Positions 16,354 through 24,959 of a DNA stretch of 57,944 nt are shown one piece after another. How positions within the stretch are numbered: the stretch's first letter is position 1; each line of letters begins with the position of its first letter. The notes beneath the pieces were generated by a model. It saw only the letters and a program-made list of their open reading frames with translations. It searched no databases and was not told the DNA's origin. The DNA is from an uncultured Lachnospiraceae bacterium (GTDB taxonomy: Bacteria > Bacillota > Clostridia > Lachnospirales > Lachnospiraceae). Where the stretch lies: NCBI GenBank assembly GCA_910585825.1, contig CAJUEY010000017.1, forward strand, positions 1 through 57,944, in the 5' to 3' direction. Made by a program: the position numbers and the translations under genes.

Positions 16354-18690
16354 TTGACGAAACGTAAAGTCTGTTTTCTGTCCCTGGCATTTTTAATGGG
16401 AATCGCCGTAGCAGAGTATCAGCAGTTTTTGCTGCGGCTGATTCTGATTTTGTATGGCTTGATGTGGATGATTTCTACGGGAAAAGAATATGGGAAAACA
16501 AGAAAAACCGTTTTCTGGATTTTTCTGTTTCTGCTTGCAGTCTGCGGCGGTATCTATGACAGCTGCAGCAGACAATTCGGTTTAAGAGCCTATGAATCTT
16601 TGTTACAAGAAGATGCGAAATGCCTGGTACAGGGAAAAATATATCAAAAAGAAAAGAAAGATGAGAAAGATCTTTTTTGTTTTTATCTGAAAAACTGCTA
16701 TGTGCAGTTTGATCATAAATCTTATTCGTGTAATCAAATCTTATTAAATCTAACTGCCGAAGAATATGCAATCGGCGAAATCCTGTGTGTAGAAGGAAAA
16801 ATAAAAACATTTGCCCGGCCTGTGAATGAGGGAAATTACGATGAACGAGGGTACTATCGAAGTCTGAATATTGATTTTGGCGTAGAAGGGGAAAAAGTGC
16901 TTTTGGTAAAAGGGAAGAGAAACAGGCTGAAAGAGTATCTTTTTGCATTGAGAGAGAAGATCAAAAAAAGCTACCAGAAAGCAATGCCCAAAAAAGATGC
17001 CGGAGTACTTTCGGCAATGACGCTGGGCGATAAAAGCCTTATGGACAGCGGGCGGAAAAGTCTGTATCAAAATGCCGGAATCAGCCATTTTTACAGCATT
17101 TCCGGCCTGCATATTTCAATGCTGGGCATGACTGTTTATCATCTGATCAGAAAAGGCGTTGGCAGTTATTTCCTTTCGGGAATCATCGGAGCGGCATTTA
17201 TCTTAGGATATGGAAATCTGATCGGATTCGGCATTTCTGCAAGCCGCGCCATAGGGATGTTTCTGATTCTCTTATATGCCAGATACAGGGGGAGAAGTTA
17301 TGACAGAATGACGGCAGTTGCCCTTATGGCAGCAATTCTTGCAGGGCAGAATCCGGGAATTTTGCATCATGCAGGATATTTATTGTCTTTTGGGGCGGTC
17401 TGCGGGGTTATTTTTGCGGAAGAACTGTCCTTGGGGCATTCCTATGTGCACAGAGAAGATGTGCAAAAGAAGAACGAACGAATTCAGAATATGAAAAAAA
17501 CGTTTCTGGTGAGTATTTGTATTCAGCTGGTCACAATACCCATAATGTGCCGGTTTTTCTATGAAATCTCTACATATGCTATATGGATGAATATGCTGAT
17601 ACTTCCCTGCATGGGGATTTTGTTGGGATTTGGCATTGCGGGCGGCATTATTGGATGTGTGGTTCCTTTTGCAGGAAAAATACTTTTATATCCCTGCTAC
17701 ATGATTCTATTGCTTTATGACATGATTTGCGAAGGTTTTGCAAAACTGCCTCAATCGTCTCTGATTACCGGAAAACTTTCTGCAGAAATGCTGCTGCTCT
17801 GGTACGGACTGCTTATGGTGTTTTTCATCATTCGGAAAAAAAAGAAAGCGCCGATACTCTTTTTTCTGCTGCCTTTTGGACTGCTGTTTTTTGGATCGAA
17901 ACAAAATAGGTTTGAAATAGATATTCTGGATGTAGGGCAGGGAGACGGCATTTATATTTCTACAGGAGATCATACTTCTGTATTTATTGACGGAGGGAGT
18001 ACAGATGTTTCCAAAGCAGGAACCTATCGGATCCTGCCCTTTCTAAAATGCCGGGGAATCCGAAAAATAGATTACTGGTTTGTCAGTCATTGTGATGCGG
18101 ATCATATCAACGGGCTTTGTGAAATTATAGAGACGAACTATGAGATTGGCTATTTGGTCGTATCTGCTTATATGCCGGAAGACGATGCTTGGACAGAATT
18201 GAAAAATCTGGCTGAGGGAAAAGGGATTGGCATATTAAAAATGAAAGCAAAAGATGCTGTAAAAGGAGAGCATGACGCATGGAAGATTACATGTCTTGCG
18301 CCTAAACAACAGAGTCAGGGAGCAGACCGGAATGAAAATTCCATGGCATTGCTTTTGCAGCATCCGGACTGTGTGGGATTTTTCGGCGGAGATATGGGAG
18401 AAAAAGAGGAACAAAAATTAGTCAGAGAGATAGAACTCCCAAAGACAGATGTATACAAAGCATCCCATCATGGTTCTGATGCTTCTAACGGCAGAGAAAT
18501 TTTAAACGTGCTGCAGCCTGAAATCGCTGTAATCTCCTGCAGTATGAAAAATCGATACGGACATCCGGGAAAAGGAACGATAGAGAGGTTAGAAGAGACC
18601 GGCAGCTGCATTTATGAAACCAGATATCTGGGACAAATAAAAATCCTGGGTGAAAATCTTGAAGTAAAGGGTTTTTCTGTGTTAGAATAG
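16354..18690 (+). CDS. comEC: ComEC/Rec2-family DNA uptake channel
   Basis: A 778-residue polytopic membrane protein that carries single-stranded DNA into the cell in transformation. The N-terminal DUF4131-type region (about 1-190) holds early membrane helices. The competence domain (about 210-490) includes HFYSISGLHISMLGM. The C-terminal metallo-beta-lactamase domain (about 520-760) has DVGQGDGI and the metal motif SHCDADHINGL, so it may keep nuclease activity. The start appears to be TTG 16354, with AAAGGAAG rather far upstream. It is intact, so if the pseudopilus and ComFA genes lie elsewhere, transformation is conceivable; that is inference. Confidence 0.93.
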   Translation: MTKRKVCFLSLAFLMGIAVAEYQQFLLRLILILYGLMWMISTGKEYGKTRKTVFWIFLFLLAVCGGIYDSCSRQFGLRAYESLLQEDAKCLVQGKIYQKEKKDEKDLFCFYLKNCYVQFDHKSYSCNQILLNLTAEEYAIGEILCVEGKIKTFARPVNEGNYDERGYYRSLNIDFGVEGEKVLLVKGKRNRLKEYLFALREKIKKSYQKAMPKKDAGVLSAMTLGDKSLMDSGRKSLYQNAGISHFYSISGLHISMLGMTVYHLIRKGVGSYFLSGIIGAAFILGYGNLIGFGISASRAIGMFLILLYARYRGRSYDRMTAVALMAAILAGQNPGILHHAGYLLSFGAVCGVIFAEELSLGHSYVHREDVQKKNERIQNMKKTFLVSICIQLVTIPIMCRFFYEISTYAIWMNMLILPCMGILLGFGIAGGIIGCVVPFAGKILLYPCYMILLLYDMICEGFAKLPQSSLITGKLSAEMLLLWYGLLMVFFIIRKKKKAPILFFLLPFGLLFFGSKQNRFEIDILDVGQGDGIYISTGDHTSVFIDGGSTDVSKAGTYRILPFLKCRGIRKIDYWFVSHCDADHINGLCEIIETNYEIGYLVVSAYMPEDDAWTELKNLAEGKGIGILKMKAKDAVKGEHDAWKITCLAPKQQSQGADRNENSMALLLQHPDCVGFFGGDMGEKEEQKLVREIELPKTDVYKASHHGSDASNGREILNVLQPEIAVISCSMKNRYGHPGKGTIERLEETGSCIYETRYLGQIKILGENLEVKGFSVLE

Positions 18691-18694
18691 ATAC

Positions 18695-19681
18695 ATGAAA
18701 ACAATTGACGAAGATATCAAAAAAGGGACATTCAGACAATGTTACCTGCTCTATGGAGAAGAAAGCTATTTAAAAAAGCAATATCGGGACAAATTGGTGC
18801 ATGCAATGGTGCAGGAAGGCGATACGATGAATTTTTCTTCTTATGAAGGAAAAGACATAAGGCCGGGAGAATTGGTGGATCTGGCAGAAACACTGCCGTT
18901 TTTTGCGGAAAGAAGAGTCATACTGGCAGAGGACAGCGGATTTTTCAAAAACTCCTGTGAGCTTTTGGCAGATTATCTGACCGTGGTCAATCCAAGTACC
19001 AGCTTTATTTTTGTGGAAACCGAAGTAGACAAACGGTCCAAAGCATACAAAACGGCCAAGAAATATGGTTCTGTAATAGAATTTGCCAGGCAGAATGAGG
19101 CTCTGATTACCAAATGGATATTGGGAAGGATTGGGAAGGAGAAGAAAAAAATCACCAAATCCGTGCTGGGACTTTTTCTGGAGAGAACGGGGCTTGATAT
19201 GAGCCGCATTGACAGGGAACTGGAAAAGCTTTTGTGTTATACCTTAGATCAGGAAGTGATTGAGGCAGAAGATGTGGAGGCTGTCGTTACAGAACAGATT
19301 GAAAATAAAGTTTTTGAGATGGTAGATGCTATTGTCATGCACAACCAGAATAAAGCGCTGGATCTTTATTATGACCTGCTGGCTTTAAAAGAGGCGCCTA
19401 TGCGGATTTTATTTTTAATTACCAGACAGTTTCGGATTTTACTGGAAATAAAAGAATTAACAGGACAAGGCTGCAGCACTTATGATATTGCCGGAAAGGT
19501 TAAAATTCCGGAATTTGCAGTCCGCAAAAATCAGTCTCAGGCAAGGCGGTTTTCCGGAAAACAGCTCATGATGGCGTTAAAAGACGGAGCAGAGACAGAA
19601 GAGCGGGTAAAGACCGGAGGCTTGAACGATCAGATTGCAGTGGAGATTTTTATTAGCAGCTACTCGGCTATTGACACTTAA
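18695..19681 (+). CDS. holA: DNA polymerase III delta subunit
   Basis: A 328-residue clamp-loader subunit that opens the beta clamp. The family pattern is clear: N-terminal LLYGEESYLKKQYRDKL, the segment FFAERRVILAEDS, and the C-terminal helical domain with DLYYDLLALKEAPMRILFLITRQFRIL. It starts four bases after comEC, the same order as in Bacillus (comEC-holA then rpsT), so a shared transcript is likely. Confidence 0.94.
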   Translation: MKTIDEDIKKGTFRQCYLLYGEESYLKKQYRDKLVHAMVQEGDTMNFSSYEGKDIRPGELVDLAETLPFFAERRVILAEDSGFFKNSCELLADYLTVVNPSTSFIFVETEVDKRSKAYKTAKKYGSVIEFARQNEALITKWILGRIGKEKKKITKSVLGLFLERTGLDMSRIDRELEKLLCYTLDQEVIEAEDVEAVVTEQIENKVFEMVDAIVMHNQNKALDLYYDLLALKEAPMRILFLITRQFRILLEIKELTGQGCSTYDIAGKVKIPEFAVRKNQSQARRFSGKQLMMALKDGAETEERVKTGGLNDQIAVEIFISSYSAIDT

Positions 19682-19699
19682 TGAAGGCGGTATTAATAT
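19671..19699 (+). promoter_or_regulatory. Promoter upstream of the 167-residue membrane protein
   Basis: TTGACA (19671-19676) and TAATAT (19694-19699) are 17 bases apart. The -35 overlaps the end of holA. It may give the next gene independent expression. Confidence 0.5.
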
Positions 19700-19730
19700 T
19701 GTAACAGTTTGGTTTCAAAGGAGGATTACA

Positions 19731-20234
19731 ATGAGGATAGAAAAAATGAATAAAAAGCTAAAAGAAGAGGACAGAAAGTCAAGAAATGGACGAATTATTT
19801 CCATAGCGGTTGTGTTGTTCTTAGTTTGTCTCGGCGTATACTGGATCATGCCGAAAAGTTTTGAAATGGGCGCCAGCGGAGTTTTTGAACAGGCGGAAGT
19901 GGAAGCGAAAGCTGAGCAGGTCATTGAATTACTAAATGAGGATGACTTTGAAGGTTTAAAAGAAATTTCTACAGGAAAAATGCAGGGTTTCATTAGCACA
20001 GGAGAGATTGAATCCGTTCGGGCAGAGATCAGTAAGGACTGGGGTGAATGTGTATCCATAGGAGAAGAGGCATATACCACAGAAGTGAAACAAAAAGGAA
20101 AACTTATGGCAGCAATACAGAAGATCGTTTCCTATGAGAATATTGATGTGGTTTATACGATTTCTTTTGACAAAGAGATGAAACTGGCCGGACTGCACAT
20201 TGTAGAAAAGGCGGAAGAAGAAAATCAGGAATAG
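19731..20234 (+). CDS. Membrane-anchored DUF3887-type protein
   Basis: A 167-residue protein with a basic N-terminus, one membrane helix (about residues 19-38) and an exported domain. The outer domain resembles DUF3887, a small NTF2-like fold common in Clostridia (ELLNEDDFEGLKEI, VVYTISFDKEMKLAGLHI). Its function is unknown. ATG 19731 follows AAAGGAGG seven bases upstream; the longer in-frame reading overlaps holA and lacks a ribosome-binding site. It sits between holA and rpsT, where Bacillus has no equivalent. Confidence 0.7.
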   Translation: MRIEKMNKKLKEEDRKSRNGRIISIAVVLFLVCLGVYWIMPKSFEMGASGVFEQAEVEAKAEQVIELLNEDDFEGLKEISTGKMQGFISTGEIESVRAEISKDWGECVSIGEEAYTTEVKQKGKLMAAIQKIVSYENIDVVYTISFDKEMKLAGLHIVEKAEEENQE

Positions 20235-20238
20235 CATA

Positions 20239-20283
20239 AAAAAGGAATGTATCCGGTGACGGTCCGGATACATTCCTTTTTGT
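20239..20283. terminator. Bidirectional terminator between convergent genes
   Basis: An 18-bp perfect stem begins with five A at 20239 and ends with five T at 20281, with arms 20239-20256 and 20264-20281 and a seven-base loop. It serves both the DUF3887 gene and rpsT. Confidence 0.92.
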
Positions 20284-20301
20284 ATGCCCTGTATGGGTAA
20301 A

Positions 20302-20565
20302 TTAAGCGATTTTGTTTACAAGTTTGGTTAAATGAGAAATTTTTCTGGCAGCATTGTTCTTGTGATAAATGCCTTTTTTTGCTGCTTTGGAAATTGTGGA
20401 AATCGCAGCAGTTAATGCAGCCTGAGCTTCCTCTTTGTTGTTTGCATTTACAGCAGCCTCTACTTTTTTGATAGATGTTTTCACTGCAGATCTGATAGCT
20501 TTGTTTCTGGCAGTTTTTGTTGCTGTAACAAGAATTCTTTTCTTTGCAGATTTAATGTTAGCCAA
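20302..20565 (-). CDS. rpsT: Ribosomal protein S20
   Basis: An 87-residue primary binding protein of 16S rRNA in the 30S subunit. The sequence starts with (M)ANIKSAKKRIL, the S20 signature, and is lysine/alanine-rich throughout. The start is TTG at 20565, with GGAGGTG six bases upstream; the ATG at 20580 lies in front of that site. A TTG start for S20 is also known in E. coli, where weak initiation takes part in autoregulation. It is transcribed alone, divergently from gpr, and ends at a strong shared terminator. Confidence 0.96.
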   Translation of the reverse strand: MANIKSAKKRILVTATKTARNKAIRSAVKTSIKKVEAAVNANNKEEAQAALTAAISTISKAAKKGIYHKNNAARKISHLTKLVNKIA

Positions 20566-20658
20566 TCCGGACACCTCCAATATGTGAAAATATAATAATT
20601 AATTTTGGATTGTCATCGAAGCCGGACACGGACGTTCCGATGTACACATTCGACTTAT

Positions 20659-20687
20659 ATTTTATGTTAATATTCTTTTTATGTCAA
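20659..20687 (-). promoter_or_regulatory. rpsT promoter
   Basis: On the minus strand TTGACA (plus 20682-20687) and TAAAAT (plus 20659-20664) have a 17-base spacer. The leader is about 85 bases and contains an imperfect hairpin near 20620-20640 that could hold an S20-responsive site; this is speculative. Confidence 0.75.
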
Positions 20688-20841
20688 TACATATTTTCCG
20701 CATTTTCGTGAAAAATAAAGAAAAATGGTTACTGTTCCGTTTTTTTAAGGTTGCTTTCCGCATTCCGTAAAAGCATGATACAGGAGCGAGGGGCGTGGAT
20801 TGTAACCAATGAATAAGATTTGATATACGAAGGTGGTAAAA

Positions 20842-21789
20842 ATGTATCAGGTTCGAACGGATCTGGCTTTAGAAGCAAGAGAGAAATTCAAAGAGGATGA
20901 TGTGGAAATAAAAGGGGTTGTGGTAAAAGAGGAAACCCCGGGCAAAAATATGAGAGTGACAAAAGTCATCATTGAAACGGAAAACGGTGCAAAAGCTATG
21001 GGAAAGCCCAGAGGGAATTACATTACGTTAGAGGCGCCTGATATGGCAGACTCTGATGAGGATTATCACAGGGAGATTTCCGTACAGCTGGCAAATATCT
21101 TAAAAGAACTGATGCCCATTGAAAAAGAGGAACTGTCCGTATTGATTGTAGGTCTTGGAAATCGGGAAGTGACGCCGGATGCTCTGGGACCCCGGGTTGT
21201 GGACAATATGATGATCACCAGGCATATCATCCGTAAATTTGGAAAATATGCCTTTGGATTAAAGAGAAATCATCAGATCAGCGGTATTGTGCCGGGAGTT
21301 ATGGCTCAAACGGGAATGGAAACCCTTGAGATTATTAAGGGCGTATTAGATGAAACAAAGCCGGATTATATCATAGCAATTGATGCACTGGCAGCCAGGA
21401 ACACCAAACGGCTGAACCGAACGATACAGATTACCGATACCGGTATTTCTCCCGGCTCCGGAGTGGGAAATCACAGACATGCCCTGAATCAGGAAAGTAT
21501 GGGGATTCCGGTGATTGCCATTGGAATTCCCACTGTCGTGGATGCAGTTACCATTGTCAGCGATACCATGAATAATCTGGTATCTGCCATGGGGGAAACC
21601 AGCAAGCTGGAAAGTATTGGAAAATCCATAAGTCGTCTGGAAGAGGCAGAAAAACACGAACTGATTCGTGAATTGTTATCTCCCCATTTGAATACAATGT
21701 TTGTTACGCCAAAAGATATAGACGAATCGGTAAAACGGCTGAGCTACACTATTTCAGAAGGAATTAATATGGCGTTTTTCCCATTGTAA
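20842..21789 (+). CDS. gpr: Germination protease GPR
   Basis: A 315-residue aspartate-type protease that degrades small acid-soluble spore proteins at germination. The family core is present: LIVGLGNREVTPDALGPRVVDNM, SGIVPGVMAQTGMET, IAIDALAARNTKRLN and GISPGSGVGNHR. It is made as a zymogen that loses a short N-terminal propeptide. ATG 20842 has AAGGTGG seven bases upstream; a GTG at 20833 falls inside that site. A CATGATA at 20774-20780 could be a forespore sigma -10, but I see no clear -35. spoIIP follows, the same pair as in Bacillus. Confidence 0.96.
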   Translation: MYQVRTDLALEAREKFKEDDVEIKGVVVKEETPGKNMRVTKVIIETENGAKAMGKPRGNYITLEAPDMADSDEDYHREISVQLANILKELMPIEKEELSVLIVGLGNREVTPDALGPRVVDNMMITRHIIRKFGKYAFGLKRNHQISGIVPGVMAQTGMETLEIIKGVLDETKPDYIIAIDALAARNTKRLNRTIQITDTGISPGSGVGNHRHALNQESMGIPVIAIGIPTVVDAVTIVSDTMNNLVSAMGETSKLESIGKSISRLEEAEKHELIRELLSPHLNTMFVTPKDIDESVKRLSYTISEGINMAFFPL

Positions 21790-21859
21790 ATAAGCTGTCT
21801 GTTACAGGCATAATACACTTGCCCTTAGGATATATTGTAAGTGGCAGGAGTGTGGAAAT

Positions 21860-23122
21860 GTGAAGATTAGATTCCGAAAACAGAGACCAAAAATAAAAAA
21901 AACAGCGGCAGCATTTGGAATGCTTTTGATTCTGGCAGTCTGCGTTCTGTTTGAAAATTTTGCAAGAGAAGATTCTCTTATGGAAATGGTATTCAGACAG
22001 GCGAAAAGCGAGGTTTATCTTCAGATGTTGAAATCGGTATCTCCAGTGCTTTTTTATGAGAAACAGGAGAAGCCGAAAGTGGAGCAGATCTTTGATTTTG
22101 TCTTCCAGACCATTCCTGTGTATGGGTATGTGACGGATGAAAAAGAATATGCGACACAGTCGGAAAGTGAAATTTCCTATGAAACCATTATTGCCAGAGA
22201 GGCATCAGATGAAAATTATGTAGACGAAACAACAGGAGAAGTTGTAACAGGTTATTTGCTGGAAGAAAGCCAGGATAAGGAAAAAGAAGATCAGCAGAAC
22301 GAAGAAAATGCACAGACGGAACAAACAGCATCGGATGCTGCTTTTGTACCGAACAATACGCCTGTTGTAACTTATGCAATGGATAAATTAAATGATTTTG
22401 ATTATCTGATCCAGAATTTTTATGTGGTGGATCGAACTACCACCATTAACAGCAGTCAGTTGAATGCGGCGGATTTGTTAAGCCGCAGTATGAAATTAAC
22501 CCATGGGGCGGAATCGCCTCAGATTCTGATTTATCATACCCATTCTCAGGAACGGTTTGTAGATTCTGTGCCTGGAGATGCAGGCACTTCCATTGTGGGA
22601 GCCGGAGAATATCTCAAACAGAGATTAGAAGAATATGGATTTCATGTGCTGCATCATACAGGGGAGTATGATGTAGACGGAAGAGATGACGCCTATGCGA
22701 AGGCAGGACCCGCTGTTGAACAGATTTTGAAAGAAAATCCCAGTATTGAGATTGTAATAGATCTGCACCGGGACGGCGTGGCGGAAGGAACGCATCTGGT
22801 TACGGATGTGCAGGGGAAACAGACGGCGAGTATTATGTTCTTCAATGGATTGAGCCGTACTACGAAAAACGGAGATATTTCTTATCTGCCGAATCCATAC
22901 ATACAGGACAATCTGGCTTTTTCTCTGCAGATGCAGATTACGGCAGAGGAGTATTATCCGGGATTTTCCAGAATGATTTATCTGAAGGGGTATCGCTATA
23001 ATATGCATTATTGTCCCAAAACGCTGTTGGTGGAAGTGGGAGCCCAGACAAATACGGTGCAGGAGATTATGAATGCAATGGAGCCGCTTGCGGATATTTT
23101 GGCGAAAGTGGTTTCGCCGTAA
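21860..23122 (+). CDS. spoIIP: Stage II sporulation protein P
   Basis: A 420-residue peptidoglycan amidase/endopeptidase of the DMP engulfment complex, partner of SpoIIM encoded at 5075. It has an N-terminal membrane anchor (about residues 14-33), a variable acidic linker (about 100-160), and the SpoIIP catalytic domain (about 215-415) with LIYHTHSQERF, IDLHRDG and the C-terminal KTLLVEVGAQTNT. The histidines and glutamates in these motifs are the likely zinc ligands. It starts at GTG 21860 with CAGGAG nine bases upstream. The stop lies at the start of a degenerate transposase-like fragment. Confidence 0.95.
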   Translation: MKIRFRKQRPKIKKTAAAFGMLLILAVCVLFENFAREDSLMEMVFRQAKSEVYLQMLKSVSPVLFYEKQEKPKVEQIFDFVFQTIPVYGYVTDEKEYATQSESEISYETIIAREASDENYVDETTGEVVTGYLLEESQDKEKEDQQNEENAQTEQTASDAAFVPNNTPVVTYAMDKLNDFDYLIQNFYVVDRTTTINSSQLNAADLLSRSMKLTHGAESPQILIYHTHSQERFVDSVPGDAGTSIVGAGEYLKQRLEEYGFHVLHHTGEYDVDGRDDAYAKAGPAVEQILKENPSIEIVIDLHRDGVAEGTHLVTDVQGKQTASIMFFNGLSRTTKNGDISYLPNPYIQDNLAFSLQMQITAEEYYPGFSRMIYLKGYRYNMHYCPKTLLVEVGAQTNTVQEIMNAMEPLADILAKVVSP

Positions 23123-23250
23123 TAAGGAGAATCTGCTGAGTCTTTACAATGCGGTAAATGGGACAGGATATACAGATGCAGAGGGACCGGAGATGACGAC
23201 ATAGAAGAGGCAGAAGTGTATTATCTCCAAGAAGAAAGCGGCATTGCACG
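23121..23250 (+). pseudogene. Relic of a PD-(D/E)XK (Rpn-type) transposase/nuclease
   Basis: From 23121 the frame reads NKENLLSLYNAVNGTGYTD before a stop at 23202. This closely resembles the LLSLYNAVNGT segment near the middle of Rpn-like PD-(D/E)XK nuclease family transposases common in Lachnospiraceae. After the stop another frame continues as EEAEVYYL, which could match the next part of the family after a frameshift. Neither end of the parent gene is visible, and the fragment abuts the spoIIP stop. It is probably the debris of an insertion. The match is from memory of the family and needs a search. Confidence 0.5.
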
Positions 23251-23279
23251 AAACTGACAGTCATACAAAAAATTGTAAC

Positions 23280-24563
23280 TTAAACGACAACAATCCCTCT
23301 CTGATATTCATTTTTCTGCAAAATCCCGCTGTTTTGCGCCAATGTGCCATAGTACAGATTAGAAGCAAATATATCTTGTTCAAGCAAGGCGGCGGCGGTT
23401 TTGTTTAAAGAAAAAACATCTCCTGCGGGTTTTGATACCATCGGAACGAAGGCGTGTTTTTTGATCTCTGTAAAAAGAGGGGCAGCGTCTTTGCGAAATC
23501 CCAAAAGACGAAGATAAGGAATATACGCCGGTTCTTTTGTGCGTATATAATCAGATTGTCTGTGATTTAATAAAATGTGCAAAAGAAGACGGCTGATTCT
23601 TGTATAGGTCACTTCCCTGCTTTTGAGTAATTTACAAAAGCTCTCATAATCTCTGAAATCAGAAAGGCATCGGCAGATTCGGTTGGAAAGTTCCAAAGAA
23701 CTGTCTGCATATTCTGCAAATCCTTTTTCTTTTTCACTAAGCAGTTTATAATAAAGCATCGCAGAAAAATCATTTTCTGTCAGAAAACAGGCATCCGGAT
23801 GCAAAAGCAGCTTGGCGGTTTCTTTTGGTACATAACGAAATATCGTATTTAACTTTCTTTGGTTTAAACATTCCTGTTCGGATTCTTCTGTGCGCGGCTG
23901 CAGACAAAGCGTGCGGATTGCAGTAGCAGAACAGAAATCTTCCCCCGTATTTGTGTCGTGATATCCGCATCCCTGGCGTAAAATCGGCAGAGGGGTAATC
24001 GGAAGGTTGTTTTTGATCAGGTATTTCATGTATTCCAATGCAAGAATGTTATTTGGTTCGTGAAGAAGAGCGGAGAGGTCGGTGACAGACAAATCCTTTT
24101 TTTGCCGTGTAAAATAAGAAATGACAGCTTTTTCTCTGGCTGCCGGAAACGGAAACCCCTGTTTTAAATACTCGGATAAAAAGGAGGCATATTCCGGCGG
24201 CTCCTGGGATAAGAGCCGTGCGGTTCTTGTCATTAGGGCGGCGTCTGTTGTTTCACAGCCGAAACTGACCGTATCCACACAGCCTAGGGCGTGAAAAAGA
24301 GAAATGCCTGCAGCGGCAAAATATTCTGCGGAAGCAGATGCCCAGAGAGAGGGGATTTCAAACACAAAATCGGCTCCGTTATTAAGCGCCGCAAACGTGC
24401 GGCTGAATTTATCCAGAAGGGCGGGAGCGCCTCTTTGCACATAATTGCCGCTCATAGCCACAATTATATAGTCTGCATGGGATTTTTCTTTTGCTTTTTG
24501 GATCTGATAAGCATGTCCGTTGTGAAAAGGATTGTATTCTGCAATAATACCTGTAACCTTCAT
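23280..24563 (-). CDS. tmcAL: tRNA(Met) cytidine acetate ligase
   Basis: A 427-residue enzyme of the TmcAL (YlbM) family. It uses acetate and ATP to form N4-acetylcytidine at the wobble base of elongator tRNA-Met. The nucleotidyltransferase core is clear: GIIAEYNPFHNGHAYQI with the HxGH-like motif near residue 15, MSGNYVQRGAPALLDKF, and VFEIPSLWASASAEYFA. The start is ATG 24563, nine bases from AGGAG; ATG 24572 would be too close. It is divergent from acetate kinase, another enzyme of acetate metabolism, with structured repeat copy B in the gap. Confidence 0.93.
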   Translation of the reverse strand: MKVTGIIAEYNPFHNGHAYQIQKAKEKSHADYIIVAMSGNYVQRGAPALLDKFSRTFAALNNGADFVFEIPSLWASASAEYFAAAGISLFHALGCVDTVSFGCETTDAALMTRTARLLSQEPPEYASFLSEYLKQGFPFPAAREKAVISYFTRQKKDLSVTDLSALLHEPNNILALEYMKYLIKNNLPITPLPILRQGCGYHDTNTGEDFCSATAIRTLCLQPRTEESEQECLNQRKLNTIFRYVPKETAKLLLHPDACFLTENDFSAMLYYKLLSEKEKGFAEYADSSLELSNRICRCLSDFRDYESFCKLLKSREVTYTRISRLLLHILLNHRQSDYIRTKEPAYIPYLRLLGFRKDAAPLFTEIKKHAFVPMVSKPAGDVFSLNKTAAALLEQDIFASNLYYGTLAQNSGILQKNEYQRGIVVV

Positions 24564-24602
24564 ATCAAGCATCTCCTGTGTGCGCTGTGAAAGTGAAATG
24601 TT

Positions 24603-24638
24603 CCTGTGGGCATGGCTGGTTCATCCATTGCCCGCAGG
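24603..24638 (-). other. Hairpin in the tmcAL leader
   Basis: The minus-strand leader folds CCTG/CAGG, GGGC/GCCC and ATGG/CCAT into one stem of 12 pairs with a bulge and a mismatch (arms 24603-24615 and 24625-24638). It lies between the tmcAL promoter and start. No T run follows, so it is not a simple terminator. Confidence 0.45.
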
Positions 24639-24654
24639 AAAGAAATATGTGGGT

Positions 24655-24683
24655 AGTTTAGCATGGTAGAAGAAATTTGACAA
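24655..24683 (-). promoter_or_regulatory. tmcAL promoter
   Basis: On the minus strand TTGTCA (plus 24678-24683) and TAAACT (plus 24655-24660) are 17 bases apart. The direct repeat bordering structured repeat copy B begins two bases upstream of the -35. Confidence 0.5.
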
Positions 24684-24697
24684 TAGAAACCTGTTTT

Positions 24698-24846
24698 CAT
24701 TACTGTTCATTCCAGGACTTTGCATTCACTGCAAAGTCCGTAAGAAAGCGTATATTAAGCCGAGAGGGAATTCAGCCCTTTGCCGCAGGCAAACTTCCAA
24801 TGGGCTGAATTCCGTTACTGTGAGCGCCGCAGGAGTGAACAGAAAC
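24698..24846 (+). mobile_element. MITE-like structured repeat, copy B
   Basis: This non-coding element of about 148 bp is homologous over its length to the reverse complement of 2499-2642. Its termini are TTACTGTTCATTCC on the left and GGAGTGAACAG on the right. AGAAACCTGTTTT occurs at 24685-24697 and again at 24841-24853, so a 7- to 13-bp direct repeat borders it; the exact ends are ambiguous. Stems: 24715-24724/24730-24739 (10 bp), 24767-24778/24802-24813 (12 bp), and inside the latter TTTGCC/GGCAAA at 24779-24793. It separates the divergent tmcAL and ackA genes and lies about 115 bases before ackA. Confidence 0.75.
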
Positions 24847-24959
24847 CTGTTTTGAAATTTATACACAAAAATTTCTTTTTGACATTGTTTACCATGGAAA
24901 AAAGGTTTATACTTTTAATATATCGAATAGAATTTAACATGAAAAGAGGAGATGAAAGC

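Noticed and set aside
20729..20790. GTTACTGTTCCG near gpr as a third structured-repeat copy
   Set aside because: Only the first ten bases match; no right terminus, internal stems or flanking duplication were found.
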